Positions 11,901-22,004 of a stretch of 64,000 nucleotides of DNA are shown in pieces. How positions within the stretch are numbered: position 1 is the stretch's first letter; each line of letters opens with the position of its first letter. The position numbers and the translations under genes were made by a program. Below the pieces are notes generated by a model. The model worked only from the letters and a program-made list of their open reading frames with translations, was not told the DNA's origin and searched no databases. Source of the DNA: Puffinus mauretanicus (lineage: Eukaryota > Chordata > Aves > Procellariiformes > Procellariidae); NCBI GenBank assembly GCA_023333565.1, contig JAJKFH010001480.1, positions 1 through 64,000 on the forward strand, written 5' to 3'.

Positions 11901-14803
11901 TGGGTAATAATGCTAACATCTAAAGCTTGTATGGAGAACAAAAGTGATAAAAACTTGACCTGAAGACTCTTGAATGGTTTAAAAAAGGAGAAAAAAATCT
12001 GAATAAATACTTTGTCTTTGGATGGAGAACACATCCTCTTTAGTAAAACTGTATATCCTAGATTTCAAGCCACTTTCCACCACTTTATGCTTATATTCTA
12101 ATCTGGATTCACTGAGTTCACATGATATTTTATTTACCATTTTCTGTTCTAGGAAACACTTATACAGGACATAGATCAAGAGTAAAGCTAGAGTGGCAGT
12201 CTTCATCTCGGCAAAATAGGATAGTCAAGAGTAAGATACATTGCAAAATGTGAAAGAGGACACATTAATGAAAAACAAAACAAAACAAAACAAAAGCACA
12301 CCTTAGTCTCAATACTAACCACTTACAAAGCATTACACTGGAATTCCCAGCCTCTTTGTATACCATATAATGGAGAGTGCCTAATTATCCCGAATGTCTT
12401 GGTCTGATGTCTAAGTACCAGCTGACAACACAGGAGCACAAATCAGGCACTTACTAGTAAATAATTATCCCAATAAAATTTGTCAAATTAACAATTAATA
12501 AGAAATATCACGACCTGTAAGGATCCTTTCATAACATTTCTCACTTCGAAACTTCCAAAAAGAAAAATCCTTCAGTAAATTTGTTATAAGTGTCCCAGAA
12601 TTCCAGAGAGAATAGTGGGAATCAGACTGAAGCCATCCATGATAGCACCTGACAAATCAAAAAAATCCCATCCCACACCTACTTTTCTGCCAATCCCTCC
12701 AATAGCACTGCATTTAGTATTAGTAATGAAAGACGGTCACAGACAAAACAGATTTCAGGCAGATAAATAATGGAAAAAAAACATGAGGAAACTAATACCT
12801 AGGAAAAATGTAAATGTTTATTCTGTAATTCTGAAGATTTGTTAAGTATGCTTTATGGCTAAATTAGGAAGTATGCTTTATGGCTACAGCTGGAATACCA
12901 ACTCAAGGTATAAAATAAGGGGAATCAAAGGCTACATATATACCAGTGCAACCCAATATAGAAGTGGCTATAGAGTGAAACAGTTGGTGCAGAGGGTCCA
13001 ACATCCACACTGTATGTGTTTCAGGGTATTTATTTTGGACTAGCTCCTGTCTGGTCTGATGGAACAAAAGCCTACTGCAGCTGGAGAAAATCTCCTGGCA
13101 TAGTTTCATCCAAAAGGAACCTAGTTCATATGCTTAAACACCACTTTGAAATGTGAATCAAAGAACAGAACAGGGTGTTTAAGGAGATTTGCTCCAGAAG
13201 TGAATTCTTGACCAGAATTAAAACATTATTACAAGACATGTGCTAGTACTAAGGAGGCACTTTTGTTTAAGCATTGGTCTCTTGCAAGGGAACTTAAAGG
13301 TTTTTATTTTCTAGTTAACAAAATAAATCCAGTAAGAAAGGCTCAATGATTAGAGTTTGTACATACAAAATTTCCCGATTTTAGAAAGACATATAATTAA
13401 CAGACATTAGAAAACTGGAGATACCTGATTAGCAGGAAGACAGCTGCTGGAACAACGAATAGGAGGCAAGTTATCTTGTCTTTCATGCAGTGTGTCTGTT
13501 CTCAGGAACTGTGATTTCTTATCATCTTCATTCATTTCTGTCACCCAGCTCTGAAAATAAATAAATAATATCTCTGTACCTTAAAGCAGTGGAGCAGATA
13601 TACTTCATAGTCTACAATGACCCTACCAACTATCCTTATAATACATTGTTCTTAATGGGGAAAAGCAATTAAGACAAAAAGCAATTGTGCTTTTTTGAAT
13701 AAAAAGTAATCTACAAAAAAATCTATAGAGTTAAAATGGGCATTAAAGATTCAGTGACATTAATTCAATAGAATAATAAAAACCCCCAACATAATCCTTT
13801 CATCATTTTCTCATTTATTCAAATAATTACATTCTACTTATGCATAAGAGGAAGATTGATACATCAAAGTGATTACATTACTGACCATTATAAATTAGAG
13901 TTATACTGTACCATCAGTTCACCACTAATTGTTTTCCATTCATCAGCTGTGAAATCAGAAGCTGTGGCTGCAGGCTTATCTTTTCTCAGAGCTCTGCTCC
14001 CTGGATCTAAATGCTCAATACGCTTTTCACAAAACAATGTAAGTTCAGGATAATATCCCTCTTCACCAGACCTTTAAAATGCAAAGATATAAAAGTTACA
14101 AAAAAGAACTAAACTGCACTGCATCCTCCATATTTCTCTGCATGTGTAGTCTCTGTGTAGTCACCATAGTGACTGCAGAAGACTATTTTCCTGTTACAAC
14201 TGAATTCTACTATCACCTAATAACATTTTGATCAGAAAATTCCAGTGAGTTAACTTTCAACCACTTTCCAATGGACACACGTACACAGTTCAAAATTATC
14301 ATCACAGTGCTCATAAAAAAATGCTCTTGTCGTTTTCAGCAAAAGTTAAACAGGCATGGCATCTGAAATTACAACAGTCAGGCAAGATGGCTTCATGACA
14401 GAACCAAAATCCAGCAGCAGCATTTGAGAAAAATGAGGCATTGAGTTACTCGGACCTTTTGGATGGTTAAAACAGGACTCGGATTTCTAGCATTATCATT
14501 TGGACACTTTTAACATGATTTATTTAACTCTGTATTTTAATTTTTAAATAAGAAAGTCACAAAGAGGTTCACGACTAAGAGAGTATTTAGGTACAGGTTC
14601 CTTCAAATTTTACAGAACAGGAATATAATTAGTAATGAAGTTAAGAAAATATAATGTTTACCTTAATACCCTGAGAATCTTTCCCAGGTGTTTAACATCT
14701 GTGCATTTTTCAATAAACTTGTAGTCCAGATGACCAATAGGTATTTGATATGTTTTAGTGGTTCCTTGATCGAGCAAAAATGGTACTGACTCATCACCCA
14801 TAA
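5829..14803 (-). CDS. SPAG1: SPAG1 dynein-arm assembly factor, N-terminal exons
   Basis: SPAG1 is a cytoplasmic TPR protein that works with HSP70/HSP90-type chaperones in preassembly of axonemal dynein arms; human loss causes primary ciliary dyskinesia (family knowledge). Six coding exons on the minus strand are seen, in transcript order: 14803-14662 (ATG at 14801), 14071-13912, 13550-13425, 8729-8662, 6545-6427 and 5934-5829. All joins keep the frame and have AG/GT borders. Together they encode about 239 aa of a protein that is about 926 aa in human. Recognisable pieces are GTTKTYQIPIGHLDYKFIEK, SGEEGYYPEL, NLPPIR, RDYSEWDKFDVEKE and the start of the first TPR (GNEAFAIGDYAEAVTYY). The first residues (MGDESVPFLLDQ) differ from the mammalian start. 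The remaining TPR units, P-loop region and RPAP3-type C-terminus lie left of the window. Confidence 0.95.
6427..6545 (-). CDS. SPAG1: SPAG1 coding exon 5
   Basis: 119 bp, encodes FDVEKECSKIDEG and, at the end, KKKIDTTG, as in the mammalian protein directly before the first TPR. Acceptor TTATTTTCAG, donor GTAATG. Confidence 0.93.
6546..8661. other. SPAG1 intron 4
   Basis: About 2.1 kb of AT-rich intron. No exon, repeat family or other feature could be supported on either strand. Confidence 0.6.
8662..8729 (-). CDS. SPAG1: SPAG1 coding exon 4
   Basis: 68 bp, Lys/Asn-rich start then PRDYSEWDK, a conserved SPAG1 segment. Acceptor TTCTCTTTCAG, donor GTATGT. The preceding intron is 4.7 kb. Confidence 0.9.
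8730..13424. other. SPAG1 intron 3
   Basis: About 4.7 kb of intron. It contains an (AAAAC)n run at 12269-12294 and a repeated 17-mer (AGTATGCTTTATGGCTA) near 12846-12887. The longest open frames (near 10316-10737) have no family features and are not called. Confidence 0.6.
12269..12294. repeat. (AAAAC)n simple repeat
   Basis: Five consecutive AAAAC-type pentamers inside a SPAG1 intron. Confidence 0.85.
13425..13550 (-). CDS. SPAG1: SPAG1 coding exon 3
   Basis: 126 bp, 42 codons, beginning SWVTEMNEDDKK and holding NLPPIR and SCLPANQ, which follow the human order. Acceptor TTATTTTCAG, donor GTATCT. Confidence 0.92.
13912..14071 (-). CDS. SPAG1: SPAG1 coding exon 2
   Basis: 160 bp, in frame with its neighbours. 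It encodes SGEEGYYPEL, SRALRKDKPAA and DFTADEW, all matching the mammalian protein in order. Donor GTACAG. Confidence 0.92.
14662..14803 (-). CDS. SPAG1: SPAG1 first coding exon
   Basis: ATG at 14801-14799, two bases after an acceptor (TTTTAATATTCAG). It encodes the conserved KTYQIPIGHLDYKFIEKC segment and ends in VLR, split by a GTAAAC donor. The acceptor directly upstream of the ATG shows that a noncoding exon precedes it. Confidence 0.93.
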
Positions 14804-15000
14804 CTGAATATTAAAAGGAAAAAAATTTAGTTATTCTATAGGGACTCAGTTATATTTTGAAGCAATGCTAATTTAAGGAATAATCCTCACTCGGAAGTAC
14901 TACTCTGTTACGCAAGCAGACCTATTGCCACAAGAGAAAAATTTAAAATTTGCAGATCAGATCACACAAACTGTTCTTGACAGAGGTTTAGTGACAGAAG

Positions 15001-15005
15001 TATGG
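15001..15005 (+). repeat. target-site duplication, left (TATGG)
   Basis: TATGG directly before the 5' LTR is repeated directly after the 3' LTR at 22000-22004. The 5-bp length is usual for ERVL-type integrases. Confidence 0.85.
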
Positions 15006-15561
15006 TATCCTGGTTTCGGCTGAGATAGAGTTAATTTTCTTCCTAGTAGCTGGTGTAATGCTGTGTTTTGGATTTCGTATGAGAATAATGTTGATAACAC
15101 ACGGATGTTTTAGTTGTTGCTAAGTAATGTTTATGCTAGTCAAGTACTTTCCAGCTTCGCACGCTCTGCCAGGTGCACAAGAAGCTGTGAGGGAGCATAG
15201 CCAGGACAGCTGACCCAACTGGCCAATGGGGTATTCCATACCATATGACGTCATGTTCAGTATATAAACTAGAAGGAGTGGTCTGGAAGCAGCAGTCACT
15301 GCTCGGGGACTGGCTGGGCATTGGTTGGCAGATGGTGGGCAACTGCATTGTGCATCACTCATTTTGTATAGTCTATCATCATCATCATCATTGTTATTAT
15401 TATTATTTTCCCTTCCTTTTCTGTTCTATTAAACTGTCTTTATCTCAATCCATGAATTTTACTTTTTTTTTTCCAATACTCTCCCCCCGTCCCACTGCAG
15501 GGCGGGGGAGTGAGCAAGCGGCTGTGTGGTGTTTGGCTGCCTGCCGGGTTAAACCACAACA
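15006..15561 (+). repeat. 5' LTR of provirus 2
   Basis: About 556 bp, starting TATCCTGG (the expected TG is mutated) and ending CCACAACA. It contains GGCCAATGGGG near 15221, a perfect cAMP-response palindrome TGACGTCA (15246-15253), a TATA box (TATATAA near 15260), a (ATC)n/(TTA)n stretch near 15375-15405 and ATTAAA near 15429. Confidence 0.92.
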
Positions 15562-15569
15562 GTACTTTT

Positions 15570-15587
15570 TGGCGTCGAATGTGAGGG
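15570..15587 (+). other. primer-binding site, tRNA-Lys-like
   Basis: TGGCGTCGAATGTGAGGG starts eight bases after the LTR. It resembles the known tRNA-Lys(1,2) site TGGCGCCCAACGTGGGGC with a few changes, mostly C to T or G to A as in CpG decay. The tRNA assignment is an inference. Confidence 0.6.
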
Positions 15588-16200
15588 CTGACGACAGATC
15601 TAACCAAAGCGTGTTAAGGCAAATTTGTTATAAGCATTCATTATACTGGTTTAATAGTTGCTGGTCACAATGTTGATTTATTGGCTCTCAAAGTTGTTGG
15701 GTTGGCTCTCAATGTTGGGTTATGTAACACCTTACTTGCAGTATATGTTCCCTGTTGTGCTGTTTATCACCACTCGGAGCTGGGTCAAGGTTATCATTTT
15801 GCAGCACTGTGTAACACTGTTTTATGATACGATAAAATTATTGGTTGTGAGTCTAACCTGGTATTTGTACTCAGCACTGCCATCATCTCTGTACCTTGGG
15901 AGCCACCTCTTGGAAACTTAATAATTACACTCTTTACCTTTTCTCCTCGGAGAACCAATTTATGGGGGAGGCAAGGAGGGACACTTTCCCCCACTCCTTC
16001 ACTTTCCCTTTCATATCTTCAGAAACTCCTTTTTCTTCTGTCCTCTTCATGAAGCTCTCCACAACAGTTCTTGAGAATTTTGAATATCCTTGGTATGTTC
16101 AAACAAGCATGTTCCTATTGCTATGTCTCCTGAATGTGGTTCAGTCTTGTTTAGGGTTAAACAACTATTTAGGAATACCGTCCAGAGATCAACCCCGGCG

Positions 16201-16335
16201 ACAGGCACTGTGGCTACTCAAACCCCTGCAACAGGCACTGTGGCTACTTCAACCCCTGCAACAGGCACTGTGGCTACTCAAACCCCCGCAACAGTCACTG
16301 CAGCTACTCACACCCAAGCAACAGTCACTGTGGCT
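16201..16335 (+). repeat. 30-bp tandem repeat in gag
   Basis: Four and a half copies of exactly 30 bp, unit ACAGGCACTGTGGCTACTCA plus ten more bases. Read in the frame starting at 16090 each unit encodes the decapeptide TGTVATQTPA; the last copies have diverged (for example TVTAATHTQA). A second frame is also open through the repeat and gives a Leu/Gln-rich decapeptide. Confidence 0.95.
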
Positions 16336-16760
16336 GAACCAGAGAACTAACCCGTGCCAGTATCAGTCGCCCCTATACAGAAAAAGAAATACAGAAGAAT
16401 ATCAGCTTGTTTAGTAAAGGATGAGGATGAACCAGGGCCATCATAAGAACAGGAGGAGGAAGAGGCAGAACCCATAAATGGGATGGTAACCACCCGATCC
16501 CTATCCCTGAGTTAGCTGCGAGATATGCAAAAAGACTTTAGTCGTCATCCAGCTGAGCACATTGTCACCTGGCTGCTCCGATGCTGGGATAATGGGGCCA
16601 GTAGCCTGGAATTAGAGGGTAGGGAAGCCAAGCAGCTGGGATCCCTTTCTAGGGAAGGGAGCATTGACAAAGCGATTGGAAAAAGGGCACAAGCTCTCAG
16701 CATCTGGAGGTGACTCCTGTCAGGCGTGAAGGAAAGGTATCCCTTCAAGGAAGACGTTAT

Positions 16761-16765
16761 ATGTC
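16761..16765 (+). repeat. target duplication of solo LTR (ATGTC)
   Basis: ATGTC before the inserted LTR is repeated after it at 17346-17350, which proves insertion of this LTR into the provirus. Confidence 0.88.
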
Positions 16766-16965
16766 TGTCGTGGTTTAACCTGGCAGGCAGCCAAACACCA
16801 CACAGTCGCTCACTCACTCCCCCCTACCCCCGGTGGGATGGGGAGAGAATCGGAAGGGTAAGAGTGACAAAAACTCATGGGTTGAGATAAAAACAGTTTA
16901 ATAGAACAGAAAAGGAAGGGAAAATAATAATAATAATATAATATAATATAATATAATATAATATA

Positions 16966-17012
<47 letters not shown>

Positions 17013-17345
17013 GAGTATACAAAATGAGTGATGCACAATGCAATTGCTTACCACCTGCACTGACTGATAACCAAGTAGTGATCGCTACTTCCTGGAACAC
17101 ACCTACCATTCATATACTGAGCATGACATCACATGGTATGGAATACCCTGTTGGCCAGCTGGGCCAGCTGTTCTGGCTATGCTCCCTCCCAGCCTCTTCC
17201 AGAGCATGGAAGCTGAATGTCCTTGACTAGCAGGGTACTTAGCAACAACTGAAACCATCAGCGTGTTATCAACATTCTTCTCATACTAAATCCAAAACAC
17301 AGCCCTAGGAAGAAATTTAACTCTACCCCAGCTGAAACCAGGACA
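16766..17345 (-). mobile_element. solo LTR nested in provirus 2
   Basis: A 580-bp LTR in reverse orientation: read on the minus strand it starts TGTCCTGGTTTCAGCTGGGG and ends GGTTAAACCACGACA. Its sequence is closely similar to the LTRs of the host provirus. No internal viral sequence accompanies it, so it arose by LTR-LTR recombination after insertion. Minus-strand TATA and CCAAT-type elements lie near 17120-17165. Confidence 0.93.
16922..17010. repeat. (TAA)n/(TATAA)n microsatellite
   Basis: An AT-only run inside the nested LTR: TAA units, then about nine ATATA-type pentamers, then about 15 TAA units. The same LTR position in the other copies has a much shorter TTA/ATC stretch, so it expanded after insertion. 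Confidence 0.95.
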
Positions 17346-18079
17346 ATGTCACCCAGGCAAGTGGACCACCACGGAGAGAGGTATCCAGTACCTGAGGGAA
17401 TTAGCCGTACTGGAGGTGATTTTTGGTGACCTGGACAACGAGCAGTTATCCAAAGATACAGATGAAGTCAAGTGCACCTGACCCACGTGGCAGAAGTTTG
17501 TATGGAGTGCACCATCGTCGTATGCAAACTCATTGGCAGTAATGACCTGGAAAGATGGAGAGGAACAAACAGTGGATGAATTGGCTGGCCAACTCCAGCA
17601 ATACGAAGAAAGTCTCTCTTCCTCCCTATGGGCCTGCATCTCGGCTGTGGAGAAACTGCCAGGAGTTCCAGCAATTCAAAGAGGATATGTCCTACTCCCT
17701 ACCTGTATGGACCAGTATCTCAGCCATTAGGAGTAATCGTCCCTCTGCTCAAGAGAGAGGATATAGTGGATACATACCACGGGGCACCCTGTGGTTTTAC
17801 CTGCGTGACCATGAAGAGGACACGAGGAAGTGGGATGGAAAATCTACCTCAACCCCAGAGGCACAGGTATGTGAGTTGCAAGGAAAAACAATCACAAAAG
17901 GGGGTTCTTCCAGAAAAACTGCTGCTTCAGTTTCCAGTGGGCAGTTCCCCAGACGGAGTAGAAGGCCTGATTTTACTTCCAATCTTAATAAAAGGACTTT
18001 TGATTTGCATTTACAAGGAGTAATGAATACGATGACCAGGACTAGAGGGGCCCTGCCTCCAGCCAGGTGGAGGGAAGGG

Positions 18080-18400
18080 ACAACTGGTACTGGACTGTGT
18101 GGGTTCGATGGCCTGGCACATCAGATCCACAGGAGTATAAGGCTCTAGTAGACACCGGTGTACCCTGATGCCATCAAGCTATGAAGGGGCAGAACCCATC
18201 TGTATTTCTGGACCGACAGGGGGATCCCAAGAGTTAACTGTATTGGAGGTTGAAGTGAGCCTAACCGGGAATGAGTGGCAAAAACACCCCACTGTGACTG
18301 GCCCAGAGGCTCTGTGCATCCTTGGCATAGACTACCTCAGGAGAGGGTATTTCAAGGACCCAAAAGGACACCAGTGAGCTTTTGGAATAGCTGCCTTAGA
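18080..18400 (+). pseudogene. retroviral protease remnant
   Basis: An aspartic-protease active-site motif (ALVDTG) is at about 18146-18163, followed by a frame change, a stop and then a frame with the flap-like and second-half segments (ELTVLEVEVSLTG, CILGIDYLRRG) up to 18377. The position between gag and reverse transcriptase fits. Broken by the stop and shift just after the active site. Confidence 0.75.
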
Positions 18401-18428
18401 GACAGAGGAAATTGAACAGCTGTCTACC

Positions 18429-19300
18429 TTGCCCGGTCTCTCAAAAGACCCTTCTGTTGCAGGGTTGCTGAGGGTCGAAGAACAACAGGTGCCGATCGCT
18501 ACCACAACGGTGCACCGGCAGCAACATTGCACCAACCGAGACTCCCCAAATCCCATCCATAAGCTGATTTGTCAACTGGAGAGCCAAGGAGTGATCAGCA
18601 GGACTTGCCCACCCTTTAACAGTCTCATATGGCCAGTGCGAAAGTCTAATCGAGAGTGGAGACTAACAGTGGACTACTGTGGCCTGAACGAAGTCACACT
18701 GCCGCTGAGTGCTGCTGTGCCGGACATGCTAAAACTTCAATATTAACTGGAGTCAAAGGCAGCCAAGTGGTACGCCACAATTGATATCGCTATTGTGTTT
18801 TTTTCAATCCCTTTGGCAGCAGACTGCAGGCCACAGTTTGCTTTCACTTGGAAGGGCATCCAATACACCTGGTATCGACTGCCCCAGGGGTGGAAACACA
18901 GCCCTACCATTTGCCATGGCCTGATCCACACAGCACTGGAACAGGGTGAAGCTCCAGAACACCTGCAATACATTGATGACCTCATCATATGGGGCAACAC
19001 TACAGGAGAATTTTTTGAGAAAGGGAAGAAAATAATTCAAATCCTTCTGAAGGCCGGTTTTGCCATAAAACAAAGTCAAGGAACCTGCACAGGAGATCCA
19101 GTTTTTAGGAATAAAATGGCAAGATGGACGTCGTCAGATCCCAATGGATGTGATCAACAAAATAACAGCCATGTCCCCACCAACTAGCAAAAAGGAAACA
19201 CAAGCTTTCTTAGGCGTTGTGGGTTTTTGGAGAATGCATATTCCAAATTCCAAGTCTGATTGTAAGCCCTCTCTATCACGTGACCCGGAAGAAGAACAAT
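18429..19300 (+). pseudogene. reverse transcriptase remnant
   Basis: Fingers and palm motifs are readable: WRLTVDYCGLNEVT (18655-18696), a second frame 18795-19187 with LPQGWKHSP and the catalytic YIDDLIIWG box near 18970, and a thumb motif LGVVGFWRMHIPN near 19210 in yet another frame. A stop at 18743 and later shifts interrupt it. The YIDD form and the surrounding motifs are of ERVL type. Confidence 0.88.
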
Positions 19301-19689
19301 TTCAAATGGGGCCCTGAGCAATAACAAGCCTTTGAACAAATTAAACGGGAGATCCACTACACTCCAACTGAGAAAGAGATATTGGCAGCATATGAAGGGA
19401 TTCGAGCTGCTTTGGAAGTGGTTGGTACTGAAGCACAGCTCCTCCTGGCACCCTGACTGCCAGTGCTGGGCTGGATGTTCAAAAGGAAGGTCCCCTCTAC
19501 ACATCATGCAACTGATGCTACATGGGTCGCACTGATCACACAACGGGCCCAAATAGGAAACCCCAGTTGCCCAGGAATCTTGGAATTGATCATGGACTGG
19601 CCAGAAGGCAAAGACTTCAGAATATCCCCAGAGGAGGAGGTGACGCATGCTGAAGAGGTTTGTATAACAAACTACCAGAAAATGAGAAG

Positions 19690-20110
19690 CAATATGCCCT
19701 GTTCACTGATGAGTCCTGTCGCCTTGTGGGAAAGCATCGGAGGTGGAAAGCTGCTGTATGGAGTCCTATACGCCAAGTTGCACAAACTGCTGAAGGAGAA
19801 GGTGAATCGAGTCAATTTGCAGAAGTGAAGGTCATCCAGCTGGCTTCAGGTACTGTTGAATGAGAAAAATGGCTAGTACTTTATCTCTGTACCGACTCAT
19901 GGATGGTGGCAAATGCCCTGTGGGGGTGGTTACAGCAATGGAAGCAGAGCAACTGGCAACACAGAGGCAAACCAGTCTGGGCTGCTGCATTGTGGCAAGA
20001 TATTGATGCCTGGGTAGAGAACCTGTTTGTAAAAGTACGTCACGTAGATGCTCACGTACCCAAGAGTCGGGCCACTGAAGAACATCAAAACAGCCAGCAG
20101 GTGGATCAGG
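19690..20110 (+). pseudogene. RNase H remnant
   Basis: ALFTDESC near 19700 (first Asp), a segment with the Glu near 19815, TDSWMVAN near 19890 and HVDAHV near 20045 give the four acidic positions in order. An in-frame TGA at about 19860 and a TAG at about 20131 break it. Confidence 0.82.
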
Positions 20111-20149
20111 CCGCTAAGATTGAAGTGACTTAGGTGGATTTGGACTGGC

Positions 20150-21010
20150 AACATAAGGGTGAATTATTTATAGCTCGGTAGGCCCATGACACCTTGGGCC
20201 ATCAAGGAAGAGATGCAACTTATAGATGGGCTCATGATCGAGGGGTGGACTTGACCATGGACACTGTTGCACAGGTTATCCATGAATGTGAAACATGCGC
20301 TGCAATGAAGCAAGTCAAGCGAGTAAAGCCTCTTTGGTATGGAGGACAATGGCTGAAATACAAATACGAGGAGGCCTGGCAGATTGATTATATCACACTC
20401 CCATAAACCCGCCAAGGCAAGCACCATGTGCTCACCGTGGTGAAAGCAGCCACCTGTGCCCCCATGCCACCACCCAGAACAGTATCCTGGGCCTTGAAAA
20501 GCAAGTCCTATGGTGACATGGCACCCCAGAAAGAATTGAGTCAGACAATGGGACTCATTTCTGAAACAACCTCATTGACACCTGGGCCAAGGAGCATGGC
20601 ATTGAGTGGGTCTATCACATCCTCTATCATGCACCAGCCTCCAGGAAAATCGAACGATACAATGGACTGCTAAAGACAGCACTGAGAGCAATGGGCAGTG
20701 CGACATTCAAGCATTGGGATACACATTTAGCAAAAGCCACCTGGTTAGTCAACACCAGGGGATCTTTCAGTCGAACTGGCCCTGCCCAATCAAAACTTTT
20801 ATGTACTGTAGAGGGGGATAAAGTCCCTGTCGTGGACATAAGAAATATGCTGGGGAAGACAGTCTGGGTTACTCCTGCCTCTGGCAAGGGAAGACCCATC
20901 CGTGGGATTGCTTTTGCTCAAGGACCTGGGTGCACTTGGTGGGTGATGTGAAAGGATGGGGAAGTCCAATGTGTACATCAAGGGGATTTGATTTTGGGTG
21001 AAAATAGCCA
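20150..21010 (+). pseudogene. integrase remnant
   Basis: The HHCC zinc finger (20190-20310), the first catalytic Asp in WQIDYITLP near 20390 and the C-terminal domain (20691-20951) are recognisable. Stops at about 20179, 20403 and 20948 and a frameshift before the second Asp inactivate it. The equivalent positions in provirus 1 lack these three stops, so they arose in this copy. Confidence 0.86.
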
Positions 21011-21434
21011 ATCAACTGAATTGTATGATGTTAATTGCTATATAATACTGTATGTCATCACTTCTATGGTTGCTATATGTCATATAAACGGTATTGCAAA
21101 AAGAATCACTCAGATTAATGAAGAATGAACTCTGATGAAACCGAGCAAAGTGCAACGATGATAAAACCGGAGGAGCACAGTAATAATGGAAGCAAAATTG
21201 ACTTCAGCATGCAACAGTCCAACACCACACATCATCTCTCCTGCCCTGAAAGACTGTTATAACAGATGGAGCCCAAAGTCATGGACTAAATGAACTCAAT
21301 GGACGTTTTAGAGGGACGGCCCATAGACTAAGGGAATGATATCTGTGTGTATATATCAAAACGCAGGAAAAGTGGTGGTGATTAATCGGAATGTATTGGA
21401 AAAAGTGAGACCTGGGTATGACGTAGATGGTATA
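21011..21434 (+). other. 3' noncoding part of provirus 2
   Basis: No coding frame of note. The sequence is clearly homologous to 1150-1560 of provirus 1, with a local difference at about 21170-21210 where the two copies cannot be aligned well. No env or dUTPase signature was seen. Confidence 0.6.
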
Positions 21435-21450
21435 GAATAAGGGGTGGATA
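21435..21450 (+). other. polypurine tract of provirus 2
   Basis: GAATAAGGGGTGGATA lies directly before the 3' LTR and matches the tract in provirus 1. Confidence 0.7.
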
Positions 21451-21451
21451 C

Positions 21452-21999
21452 TGTCCTGATTTCAGCTGGGATAGAGTTAATTTTCCTCCTAGTAGCTGGT
21501 ATAGTGCTGCGTTTTGGATTTTGTATGAGAATAATGTTGATAAAACACGGATGTTTTAGTTGTTGCTAAGTAGTGTTTATCTAGTTAAGGACTTTTCAGC
21601 TTCGCACGCACTGCCAGGTGCACAAGAAGCTGGGAGGGAGCATAGCCAGGACAGCTAACCCAACTGGCCAATGGGGTATTCCATACCATATGATGTCATG
21701 CTCAGTATATAAACTAGGAGGAGTGGTCCTGGAAGTAACGATCGCTGCTTGGGGACTGGCTGGGCATTGGTTGGCGGGTGATGGGCAACTGCATTGTGCA
21801 TCACTCATTTTGTATATTCTATCATCATTATTACTATTATTATTATTTTCCCTTCCTTTTCTGTTGTATTAAACTGTCTTTATCTCAATCCATGAATTTT
21901 ACTTTTTTTTTCCGATTCTCTTCCCCATCCCACTGCAGGGGTGGGAAGTGAGCGAGCAGCTGTGTGGTGTTTGGCTGCCTGCCGGCTTAAGCCACAACA
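21452..21999 (+). repeat. 3' LTR of provirus 2
   Basis: About 548 bp, from TGTCCTGATT to GCCACAACA. Homologous to 15006-15561 along its whole length but with many substitutions and small indels. The CRE of the 5' LTR reads TGATGTCA here. Confidence 0.93.
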
Positions 22000-22004
22000 T
22001 ATGG
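22000..22004 (+). repeat. target-site duplication, right (TATGG)
   Basis: Second copy of the TATGG at 15001-15005. Confidence 0.85.

Larger units (their letters stand above)
15900..18060 (+). pseudogene. gag remnant of provirus 2
   Basis: Gag coding sequence in several broken frames. Readable pieces are a repeat-rich N-terminal part (16090-16350), a segment with HPAEHIVTWLLRCWDNGA (16525-16713) and, beyond the inserted solo LTR, a segment around TWKDGEEQTVDELAGQL (17533-17660). These blocks look like avian ERVL Gag, but I cannot assign matrix and capsid borders. The solo LTR splits the gene at 16766-17345. The start codon is not certain. Confidence 0.75.
15006..21999 (+). mobile_element. ERVL-like provirus 2, nearly complete
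   Basis: A two-LTR provirus of about 7.0 kb, plus-oriented and therefore antisense to SPAG1, within the first SPAG1 intron. Order: 5' LTR, primer-binding site, gag, protease, reverse transcriptase, RNase H, integrase, purine tract, 3' LTR. No env is seen. All reading frames carry stops or shifts and the two LTRs have visibly drifted apart, so it is an old, inactive insertion. A solo LTR of 580 bp was later inserted into gag at 16766-17345 in reverse orientation. Confidence 0.95.

Noticed and set aside
16810..17109. Minus-strand ORF rich in Leu or Tyr repeats
   Set aside because: It is the translation of the TAA/TATAA microsatellite in the nested LTR.
21011..21434. Possible env or dUTPase after integrase
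   Set aside because: No open frame, signal peptide or motif was found, and ERVL elements normally lack env.
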